A stretch of 64,000 nucleotides of DNA, taken from Otis tarda (Eukaryota > Chordata > Aves > Otidiformes > Otididae). The notes below the pieces were generated by a model. That model was given only the letters and a program-made list of their open reading frames with translations. It was not told the origin of the DNA and searched no databases. Below are positions 42,801 to 48,650 of this stretch, piece after piece (within the stretch, counting starts at the first letter, position 1; the number at the start of each line of letters is the position of its first letter). Location: assembly GCA_026413225.1 (NCBI GenBank), contig JAPMTP010000090.1:62001-126000 (forward strand). The letters are read 5' to 3'. Made by a program: the position numbers and the translations under genes.

Positions 42801-43202
42801 AGGCAAAACTGCATTGGGCAGGGGATCTGAAGTGAAATGGGCAGCCATAAAAGCTCTTTTAGACTTTGTTTGGAGCCACCAACAGCCAGCTACGGTGCCT
42901 GTGCCTGTGCTGGCTGCTGGCAGCTTGTGGGTGGGCTCCTGACTCACCAGGAGTGGAGTTGACAACTCACAGCTGCATTCCAACTGCTTAACCACGTGGC
43001 ATCAGCCATTTTCCTGCAGGAGGCAAGCTTGCTTCAGAGCAGGCAAAACTGCATTGGGCCGGGGATCTGAAGTGAAATAGGCAACCAAAAAAGCTCTTTT
43101 AGACTATGTTTAGAGCCACCAACAGCCAGCTACTGTGGGGTAACGTTAGCAGGGCTGCATGTATGCAGGAGGGGCAGTCTGCAGTGATTCGCACGCTAGG
43201 CG

Positions 43203-43345
43203 CGGATAGGTCCATGGGCGCAGGGGGCAGGTGCGTCCACGTACGTGGTGGGCACGGATAAGTCCATGGGTGCAGGTGCAGGTGCGTGGCGGGCATGGAT
43301 GGGTCCATGGGTGCAGGGGGCGGGTGTGTTCGCGTGCGCAGCGGG
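43203..43345 (+). promoter_or_regulatory. U3 tandem repeats (putative enhancer), 5' LTR
   Basis: Three imperfect direct repeats of about 52, 41 and 50 bp each contain (C/T)GGAT(A/G)(A/G)GTCCATGGG followed by G-rich CAGG(T/G)GC sequence. Tandem repeats upstream of the TATA box in retroviral U3 usually act as enhancers; that function is inferred. The same repeats occur in the 3' LTR, where the variable G-tract (five versus six G) lies in the third unit. Confidence 0.65.
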
Positions 43346-43353
43346 TGTACGGG

Positions 43354-43360
43354 TATTTAA
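43354..43360 (+). promoter_or_regulatory. TATA box (TATTTAA), 5' LTR
   Basis: TATTTAA sits 130 bp before the LTR end, between the U3 repeats and the poly(A) signal. It places transcription start near 43,384. Confidence 0.7.
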
Positions 43361-43376
43361 CCCTTTGTTGCGCAGC

Positions 43377-43382
43377 ATTAAA
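43377..43382 (+). terminator. Poly(A) signal ATTAAA, 5' LTR
   Basis: ATTAAA starts 23 bp after the start of the TATA box, placing it at the U3/R border. Its functional copy would be the one in the 3' LTR (48,547). Confidence 0.55.
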
Positions 43383-43483
43383 TTGAAGGCTTGGCTTGAC
43401 GGTATCCGTGTGATGCCCTGCTTTCCCCGGAGCGGGGCTCCGGTGCGTGCGGGGTAGGTTAGCTGGCAAGAGAAGCCTGCAAG

Positions 43484-43501
43484 TGGTGACCCCGACGTGA
43501 T
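43484..43501 (+). promoter_or_regulatory. Primer-binding site for tRNA-Trp
   Basis: TGGTGACCCCGACGTGAT lies two bases after the LTR terminal CA. This 18-mer is the complement of the tRNA-Trp 3' end and is the primer site used by avian alpharetroviruses. It fixes the 5' LTR boundary and strand. Confidence 0.93.
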
Positions 43502-43560
43502 ACAGGTCCGGACGGTTTTGAACTGGGGCCGCGTGGCGGTCGTGCCTGCCTGCTGTTAAG

Positions 43561-44722
43561 ATGGCATCCATCTCTGATACAGTGAAGGTATTAAAGGCGT
43601 TGGGTGAAGATGTGAATTGTCCGGTGCACAGGGCACCGTTGACGGAGTTCATCCTATGGATGCAGAAAAGGGGCTTGATTAACAAGCCGGGAGAGGTGAT
43701 GGACGTGGCGCGGTTACAGGCGGCGGGGAAAGAGTTACTGGAAGAAGGGGGTCGGAACGAAGGGTGTGGCGACACGGCTGAAGAAGTTAGGTTCGGTGAA
43801 AAGACTGCTGGCTAAGACTCGAGAGGCGCGCAAAGTGTGGGTTGCGGCTTTAATTGCAGTCAAAGAAGGGTGGCCCTCGGAAGGGGAGGGGGACGAACGG
43901 GGTCGAGACGGCGCGGAGGGGGCAGGGGGTGGTGCTCCGGTGGTCTGCCCGGTTCGGCCGGGAGCCTCTGATGGTGGTAGAGGGGCGATGGAATTTGGGT
44001 GTACTCCCCCGTGTATCACGCCTTCCTTGCCGGAGGAGCCTGACCCGAAAGAACAACCCCCCAAATACGAGGACACAGAAATGCCCTCTCTCGCTCTTTC
44101 TGCCCCATCAGCTCCACCGCTTGTAAATTCGTGGAGGGGTGATAATGAGGCGGGAGCCAGTTTCGAGGTGGCGCCCAAGGAATCGCGGGACGCTGAGCGG
44201 GGTCCTAGCGCTTTCTCGGTGGGGAAAAGAGCCGCAGTCCCCGAGATCAAGGATAAAGCGGCAGGTGATAGAGCCGCGGTCCTCCAGATCAGAACGACGA
44301 GAAGCACTGCTTCAAAGGAACATAAATCAGTTTTAACGAGTCTAACAAAAATGTTAGAAGAACAGAACTGTGCTATTAATAACACTGACCTGAAGAGCTT
44401 GTTGACTTGGGTGTCCGCTCACGTATCAAACGCAAACCTCTGTAATATCTATACAGTGGGCTCCTGGAACACCATAGGTATTAGACTGTGGGACTGTGTA
44501 ACGCGGGGTGACCCTGCTGTTCAAAAGTTATTACCGGTGTGGCGTGTAATGTTTGAAGCCTTGAAGAATCACACGCAGAAAGGAGATTCAACAGCACCCG
44601 TTACCCCGTCTGTTCCTTCGTCCATGGAAACAAAGACTAACAGCGAGCCGGAAAATCCCTTTGATCCAGGTCCCATAGATCTGGAAAAGGAGCCTTCGGT
44701 CTTTGGAGCTTCCTTGTTATAG
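43561..44722 (+). pseudogene. gag: gag-like gene with one frameshift, lacking CA/NC
   Basis: An ATG at 43,561 opens a frame of 84 codons to TAA at 43,813. The coding pattern moves to the +2 frame near a G5 run at 43,747-43,751 and continues to TAG at 44,720, so a single-base indel explains the break. The first ~60 residues are helical and charged, as expected for a retroviral matrix N-terminus. The middle is rich in Pro, Glu, Gly and Ala and contains PPKY (44,057-44,068), a PPxY-type late-domain motif that normally recruits Nedd4-family ligases for budding. A Trp-rich helical segment follows at about 44,320-44,575 (WVSAH, SWNTIG, VWRVMF), faintly like a betaretroviral matrix domain. No capsid major homology region and no CCHC zinc knuckle is present. 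Its identity as gag rests on position, PPxY and composition; the family is uncertain. Confidence 0.72.
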
Positions 44723-44728
44723 AGGTGG

Positions 44729-44750
44729 CGTGTTTGTGTGTGTGTGTGTA
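44729..44750. repeat. Short (TG)n microsatellite
   Basis: A TG-rich run follows the gag stop codon closely and lies just upstream of the foreign LTR-like segment. It may mark or lie near a recombination junction. Confidence 0.7.
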
Positions 44751-44789
44751 TAAGCATGAAGTAAATGGTGTGAAATAAGGGATGAATAC

Positions 44790-44958
44790 TGTCTTGGTTT
44801 TAGCAGGGATGAAGTTAATTTTTCTCTTAGAAGCTTTGGATTTTGTATGTGAAGAATGTTGATAAAAATGCTCTGATGATAAGGGTTGTTGTTAATGAGA
44901 CCAAGGACACTGTCTGGCTTTCCAAGTCTCGTTAATGAGCAGGTGCAGGAAGCTGAGC

Positions 44959-44959
<1 letters not shown>
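44790..44959 (+). mobile_element. Fragment resembling an avian ERVL-type LTR
   Basis: The segment starts TGTCTTGGTTTTAGCAGGG and includes GAAGTTAATTTTTCT, TTTGGATTTTGTATG, GAATGTTGATAA, CTCTGATG and GGTTGTTGTTAATGAG. This ordered set of words resembles the 5' part of the ERVL-family LTRs that are abundant in bird genomes, as I remember them; no search was possible. It is truncated after GGAAGCTGAGCC, where an A30 tract begins. It is unrelated to the LTRs that bound the provirus, so it was acquired. Confidence 0.5.

Positions 44960-44989
<30 letters not shown>
44960..44989 (+). repeat. Uninterrupted A30 tract
   Basis: Thirty consecutive A separate the ERVL-like fragment from the first integrase remnant. 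A pure run of this length decays quickly, so it is either young or maintained by slippage. Its position at the end of a foreign segment suits a poly(A) tail captured from an RNA during reverse transcription; expansion of a lysine-codon run is the alternative. Confidence 0.9.
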
Positions 44990-44995
<6 letters not shown>

Positions 44996-45140
44996 AACAG
45001 GTAATTGGGAAGGACCATTCCCTCTTATGACGTGGGGGAAAGGATATGCTTGTGTCTCTACAGGAGCAGTGAACAAGTGGATCCCTGCACGATGGGTACG
45101 ACCAGCGCTCCAAGCTGCCTTGCGTCCGTCGGATTGTTAA
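44990..45140 (+). pseudogene. pol: Integrase C-terminal domain remnant A (pol)
   Basis: The frame encodes a WEGPFPLMTWGKGYACVSTG-type segment and then WIPARWV, the SH3-like DNA-binding domain at the end of retroviral integrases, ending at TAA 45,138. Everything upstream (protease, RT, RNase H, integrase core) is absent, replaced by the A30 junction. The CTCTACAGG inside it is a plausible env splice acceptor. The downstream env frame starts inside this domain in another frame, as in intact retroviruses. A homologous but diverged copy lies at 47,534-47,734. Confidence 0.82.
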
Positions 45141-45489
45141 CAACCTGTGTGGCAGCTCCATGGACATCAGTTACGGAAAGAACAAATGTGTGGGTAATTA
45201 TGGTTAATGCCACAGGACAGGACATCATTTGTTTGTCTATATCATCTTCAAATAAGCCTTTCAGAACATGCTTGGTCAATCTGCCAGATCAGATAGCGGT
45301 AGGACGACAATTCTGTGGAAAACAACAGCAGCCGCGAGTGCTGAGTGCTAAATAACAAAAGATGGAACTTTTGGGATCCCTAAAGATGTACTTCTGCCTA
45401 TTTTTTTTAACTATTCAAGAGCTAATGTTTCTAGAGGGGTAATGATTGTAAATGCTTTAAGATCTATACATTGCAACGACACAGTATGA
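45092..45489 (+). pseudogene. env: env remnant A, surface (SU) part
   Basis: An ATG at 45,092 begins a frame overlapping the integrase end. Its first ~22 residues (LASVGLLTTCVAA core) look like a weak signal peptide. It continues through NVWVIMVNATG, an N-glycosylation site, and a PFRTCL segment typical in style of alpharetrovirus-like SU N-termini, and stops at TAA 45,353. A further SU piece is readable in another frame at about 45,403-45,489 (FNYS...VNALRSIHC), ending in TGA. The intervening and following sequence is too decayed or deleted to assign; 45,490-45,602 shows only fragmentary open stretches. Confidence 0.7.
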
Positions 45490-45602
45490 CGTAATCATGC
45501 GAGCACATATCAAAATCCAGACAGCATAAAAGACCTAAACGAAGCATACATAGCATTGAATCTGGTTGCCAAGATAATACAGAGTTTTGGAAACTAAGTA
45601 AA

Positions 45603-46531
45603 ATTATTGCTGCTTCAATCTTTGCACTTGATGTGGCAAGTGCCTAGGCGTTGGCTATGTTAAATAAATTGGGCTTTTGGCTTGCTAAGTAAACACATGC
45701 AATTATATCAGTACTATTAACACTGTTAATTGATATAGGTTCTATACGCTATACTATTTTACAAAACAGAGCCGCTGTTAGCCTGCAGAGCACATATTTG
45801 ACAGACCTTGTTGCATGTGCTGGCCACACATGCAGCAACATCTGGTCAGGCCTTGTTGTATGCGCTGGCCATGCATGCAGCAACACCTGGTCAGTACTCT
45901 TTCACTGAATCTGCGGAGGGTATAAACAGAGGTGGCTCGGAGCAAAGGGGAGAGGACGGACCCAGAGCACACTTTATTTACAACAGGGGACGCCCTGAAG
46001 GTGCTGCGCCTGCCTCCTTTCTCTGCTCTGACCCGGCTGATAAACATCCTCCTGCTCGGCGGTGTCTTTGGCGTAGTCGGGTTGGTAACAGAATAGATCA
46101 GTAGTAGATTTTTATTAGTAGCACAAAATCATGGTTGTCAGGATTTTGATGGGCTTTGCTGCATGAATCTGTCTGATCATTCGGAATCTATTCACAAAAG
46201 TATTCAAAACTTGCAAAAAGGAGTACAAAACCAGCAACAAAGTGATGATTTTGATATATTCAGAAATCTTTTTGGTGGATTGATAAAAGCTTATTACAAA
46301 TAGCTGTAGGATGCTTATTCATTCTTTTTATATATGTATTTTGATCTGTATTCCGTGTGTGTGTTGAAATATGTGCAGACTTTAATAGATAAAGCGTTGA
46401 AACAAGCCTCTTCTCATAAACAAAGAAGAGAGAGATGTGGGTATTTCTTGAGCCAGTACAGTGTCAGTGAAAGCAAACTGACCTTGGGAGAGGGATACAA
46501 TCGTGCTCGCTGGAAGAAAGCCATGGAATGA
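45603..46531 (+). pseudogene. env: env remnant A, transmembrane (TM) part, split by an LTR
   Basis: From 45,603 the frame gives an Ala-rich fusion-peptide-like stretch and a heptad region, with stops near 45,645 and 45,690, reaching LQNRAAV (45,759-45,779), the conserved motif of the immunosuppressive-type region. A 315-bp LTR-like insert follows. The ectodomain resumes in another frame with C-X6-CC (Cys 46,136-46,138; Cys-Cys 46,157-46,162), the motif that bonds TM to SU in alpha- and gammaretrovirus-type envelopes. A membrane anchor (LLQIAVGCLFILFIYVF) is at 46,291-46,341 in a third frame, and a cytoplasmic tail runs to TGA 46,529. Several frameshifts and stops make it non-functional. Confidence 0.82.
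45776..46090 (+). mobile_element. 315-bp solo-LTR-like insertion inside env remnant A
   Basis: The insert begins TGTTAGCC and ends GTTGGTAACA, giving a perfect 5-bp terminal inverted repeat TGTTA/TAACA with TG...CA ends. It has two 45-bp direct repeats (45,803-45,847 and 45,848-45,892, 39 of 45 identical), then TATAAA at 45,921 and GATAAA at 46,039, a possible decayed poly(A) signal, in LTR order on the + strand. It has no internal genes, as expected after LTR-LTR recombination. No short target duplication is visible at the ends. A sequence encoding a related QNR-x-x-V motif lies immediately downstream. It is unrelated to the outer LTRs; the family is not recognised. Confidence 0.7.
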
Positions 46532-46828
46532 GAAGGGAACTTTAAGATACAAGACATTGTTAATGGAATTTATGGCTTGTTTCAACAGAGGCCTGCAAAA
46601 TTAGTCACTGGCTTTGTAGATAAGAAAGTTACTGAAGTTATTATGTTTGTAGTAATAGAGAATATCATAATAGAAAATTAGTAGAAAATAGTGAAATTTA
46701 GGTTTTTTTTTATATATAGATAAGGTGTCATTAGTAATCTTATTAGCTTGTGTAGGGCATAGCTAGGTGGTTGCTATCCTTAGCTAAAAAATTGTGATAC
46801 TAGGCATTATACTAGGTATAATCATTCC
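46532..46828. other. AT-rich segment with nothing recognisable
   Basis: About 300 bp between the end of env remnant A and the start of integrase remnant B. It is AT-rich, contains a T9 run followed by TATATATAG, and is dense in stops. It may be the decayed 3' end of the module A element or unrelated filler. Slightly upstream, AAAGAAGAGAGAGATGTGGG (46,420-46,439) looks like a polypurine tract next to a TG, but no LTR could be delimited after it. Confidence 0.5.
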
Positions 46829-47734
46829 GTGCTTGGTCACCTGTCTATAAAAGTGATACAGAGAATAATACATCAGAACGCACACGCCATACGACGTCAG
46901 TTCCGACTGCCCATCTCACATGGTTGGGCTGTAGTGGCAGCCTGTCCAGCATGTCAAGCAGCAAAGCCGAACCAGGTCTTATACTACCCAGGTGTTAACC
47001 CCGGAGGTATGCTCCGAACCAGGTACGACAACTAGATATCACAGACTATGCGCTATTTGGCTGTTTCAAATACATTCATGTTGCGATCGACACTTGCTCC
47101 CGAGCTCTCTTCGTGTGTCTATTCACGACGTCCATAACACAAAATCCATCCTGCACCAGAGCTGGGCTTTTATTTGCCTAGGATACCTCGGAAAATAAAG
47201 ACTGACCGTGGGCCGTCACAGATATCTCACAACTTCCTGCAGACGTGGGGAGTCCGCCATACGTTTGGCATTCCTCTGAACAGCACCAAGCAAGTGATTG
47301 TAGAACGCGCACACAAAACCCTGAAAGCACAGCTAATCTGCTTAAGAGAGGGGGGAAAGAGGGGTTCTCCGGGGGTCTTGGTCGGTGAAGCGCTTGTGGT
47401 ACTGAATCATATGTCCTTCGCTAACCCCCAATCCGTTTCCCCTATCCAAAACCATTTTTCCTCGCGTCAGCCGCTGTTTGGGGGCAAGGCACTCCCAAAG
47501 GTCTGGTTCTGCCTGCCAGAAAACCCAGGCTAGGAAGGTCCCGCTGATTTGCTAACATGGGGACAAGGGTATGCTTGTATCTCCACAGGTGCGGGGACCC
47601 GATGGATCCCAGCCTGGTTGGTACAGCTGTGGCTGGAGGATCAGCAGGGTAACCGAGCAGCGTGGCACTCTCCAGCTCATCCTAGTGGGATTGATCCTGA
47701 TTGTGAGTCTTCCAATGCAAGTGATAACGACTAA
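46829..47734 (+). pseudogene. pol: Integrase remnant B (zinc, DDE core and C-terminal domains)
   Basis: Three frame segments cover most of a retroviral integrase. The zinc-binding region (46,829-47,032) has His at 46,871 and Cys-Pro-Ala-Cys at 46,943-46,954; it ends at TAG 47,033. The core continues in another frame from 47,023 with the first catalytic Asp in QLDITDY (47,035-47,037) and stops at TAG 47,179. A third frame from about 47,182 carries the second Asp (KTDRGP, 47,204-47,206) and the Glu (VERAH, 47,303-47,305). Only 32 residues separate Asp and Glu instead of the usual 35, suggesting a 9-bp deletion. After TAG at 47,531 the C-terminal domain is readable (LLTWGQGYACISTG, RWIPAWLV) to TAA 47,732. 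It is inactive as written. Confidence 0.88.
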
Positions 47735-47840
47735 CTTTTGGGAGCAATTCACGCATTACACCAACTCTACTCAGGTTTGCATAGCGTGTGGCCTGTTGGG
47801 CTCTTGGGAATGCCAACCGCACAGCCCTCGCCATATCTGA
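47571..47840 (+). pseudogene. env: env remnant B, signal peptide and SU N-terminus
   Basis: This frame overlaps the integrase end and includes a strongly hydrophobic stretch LQLILVGLILIVSLP at about 47,665-47,710, then WEQFTHYTNSTQVC with an N-glycosylation site. It is a convincing signal peptide and the start of an envelope SU. It ends at TGA 47,838, already inside sequence homologous to TM in another frame, so nearly all of SU and the cleavage site are deleted. The TCTCCACAGG at 47,580-47,589 could be the env splice acceptor. Confidence 0.7.
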
Positions 47841-48227
47841 ACTGGCGACTGCTTTAGCAGCACACGATGAAGGACTGACACAAATGAAGCTGGCATTAGA
47901 TTATGCCCTTGCGAGGCCTGGCATCGGTTGCAGCGACCTAGAGGGAGTCCCAGGTCTCCAGGGTTACTGCTGTTTGGACTTCAGCAAGAACGCCTCCTCG
48001 GCCTCGGAGAAGACACGTGCGCATGCTGCCCAGTCAGTATTCAACGTCGAAGCCCTAAAGGACTGGGGTAGTTTCCAGACCTGTTCGGTTTACCTAGATG
48101 GCTAAGAAATATTGTGTCTATAGGTCTGACAATCCTAGCAGTTGCTTTGATAATGCTTTATTTGTTTCTGTTACTGTTAAGTTTCGTGCATGCTATGATT
48201 GAGGGGTTACTAGGCAACTATTCGTAA
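47788..48227 (+). pseudogene. env: env remnant B, TM ectodomain and membrane anchor
   Basis: An open frame to TAA 48,103 gives a TM ectodomain with ALDYALARPG just before its cysteines. These are spaced C-X12-CC (47,929-47,931 and 47,968-47,973) rather than the usual C-X6-CC; an 18-bp in-frame insertion in the loop would explain it. Two NAS/NRT-type glycosylation sites are visible. The coding pattern then changes frame: 48,078-48,227 reads DLFGLPRWLRNI, a long hydrophobic anchor (IGLTILAVALIMLYLFLLLL) and a short tail ending in TAA. The split frames and the missing SU mean no functional envelope. Confidence 0.83.
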
Positions 48228-48290
48228 TCAACTATGTTATAGCGGCATCCGCCTCAGGGTACCAGCCATTAGACTAGAATGATTTAGCAT

Positions 48291-48300
48291 AGAGGGGGGA
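48291..48300 (+). promoter_or_regulatory. Polypurine tract
   Basis: AGAGGGGGGA is followed by AT and then the 3' LTR TG. This is the plus-strand priming site of retroviruses, and the two bases between it and TGTGGGG match loss of two terminal bases at integration. Together with the primer-binding site it confirms the outer LTR pair. Confidence 0.88.
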
Positions 48301-48533
48301 ATTGTGGGGTAACGTTAGCAGGGCTGCATGTATGCAGGAGGGGCAGTCTGCAGTGATTCGCACGCTAGGCGCGGATAGGTCCATGGGCGCAGGGGGCAGG
48401 TGCGTCCACGTACGTGGTGGGCACGGATAAGTCCATGGGTGCAGGTGCAGGTGCGTGGCGGGCATGGATGGGTCCATGGGTGCAGGGGGGCGGGTGCGTT
48501 CGTGTGCGCAGCGGGTGTACGGGTATTTAACCC

Positions 48534-48540
48534 TTTGTTG
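48534..48540 (+). promoter_or_regulatory. TATA box (TATTTAA), 3' LTR
   Basis: Identical to the 5' LTR box. If active, it would drive transcription rightward into satellite block C. Confidence 0.6.
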
Positions 48541-48546
48541 CGCAGC

Positions 48547-48552
48547 ATTAAA
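48547..48552 (+). terminator. Poly(A) signal ATTAAA, 3' LTR
   Basis: Same position relative to TATTTAA as in the 5' LTR. It would terminate the proviral transcript. Confidence 0.55.
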
Positions 48553-48650
48553 TTGAAGGCTTGGCTTGACGGTATCCGTGTGATGCCCTGCTTTCCCCGG
48601 AGCGGGGCTCCGGTGCGTGCGGGGTAGGTTAGCTGGCAAGAGAAGCCTGC

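Larger units (their letters stand above)
33725..43133. repeat. Diverged satellite array (block B, ~40 monomers)
   Basis: This is the same satellite and orientation as block A, but from about 33.72 kb almost every monomer has private substitutions and small deletions. Lengths vary from about 189 to 238 bp. Recurrent short forms are a 21-bp deletion joining GCTGAC directly to TGCTTACC, and a 6-bp deletion giving GTGCCTGTTTTGGCTG. The last monomer is cut after CCAGCTAC by the retroviral LTR. Loss of homogeneity toward an array edge or interruption is typical of satellites, and I infer that this block is no longer efficiently homogenised with block A. Confidence 0.95.
43134..43481 (+). repeat. 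5' LTR of the provirus
   Basis: It begins TGTGGGGTAAC and ends GAAGCCTGCA, followed by AG and the primer-binding site. The second copy is at 48,303. U3 is GC-rich and still rich in CpG, with three imperfect tandem units (43,203-43,254, 43,255-43,295, 43,296 to about 43,345) sharing GGTCCATGGG-GCAGG. TATTTAA lies at 43,354 and ATTAAA at 43,377. That close spacing, with the poly(A) signal at the U3/R border, is the layout of avian sarcoma-leukosis-type LTRs. Confidence 0.95.
43134..48650 (+). mobile_element. Composite endogenous retrovirus (provirus), alpharetrovirus-like LTRs
   Basis: Two ~348-bp direct repeats (TG...) flank 4.8 kb holding a tRNA-Trp primer-binding site, a gag-like gene, two separate integrase-env remnants and a polypurine tract. 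All reading frames are broken by stops, frameshifts or deletions; no capsid, nucleocapsid, protease or reverse transcriptase is recognisable. The LTRs differ by two substitutions and one indel, so the last insertion or LTR homogenisation was recent compared with the decay of the interior. There is no target-site duplication: the left flank ends at ...CCAGCTAC and the right begins TGCAGGGTCA, positions about 118 bp apart in the monomer. Alpharetroviral insertion normally gives a 6-bp duplication. The element cannot encode its own replication. Confidence 0.95.
48303..48650 (+). repeat. 3' LTR of the provirus
   Basis: This copy matches the 5' LTR except for one extra G in a G-tract (six versus five, near 48,485-48,490) and two C/T substitutions just after it (GTGCGTTCGTG versus GTGTGTTCGCG). 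It has TATTTAA at 48,534-48,540 and ATTAAA at 48,547-48,552. The final A of the 5' copy is missing: GCCTGC passes directly into satellite TGCAGGG. Because satellite also reads TGCTGCAGGG, the junction can be placed over a 3-bp overlap (TGC). Confidence 0.95.

Noticed and set aside
34419..43133. Block B as a different satellite family
   Set aside because: Every unit aligns to the block A monomer in order and orientation; it differs only by substitutions and small deletions.
43146..43775. 209-codon open frame on the minus strand across the 5' LTR
   Set aside because: It runs antisense through the U3 repeats and leader, has repetitive low-complexity content and reappears only because the LTR is duplicated at 48.3 kb.
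43735..44385. 216-codon open frame on the minus strand
   Set aside because: It is the antisense of the GC-rich gag-like frame and has no recognisable domain.
44960..44989. A30 as a plain assembly artefact
   Set aside because: Exact length may be uncertain, but it sits at a sharp boundary between two unrelated retroelement sequences, so a real tract at a junction is more likely.
45776..46090. Minus-strand orientation of the solo-LTR-like insert (AATAAA is present on the minus strand near 45,972)
   Set aside because: On the minus strand no TATA box precedes that signal and the 45-bp repeats would fall in U5. The + strand gives repeats, TATAAA, then GATAAA in normal LTR order, so I prefer +, with some doubt.
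46420..46828. A third internal LTR after the purine-rich AAGAAGAGAGAG and TGTGGG
   Set aside because: No matching CA end, repeat partner, TATA or poly(A) order could be found before integrase remnant B begins.
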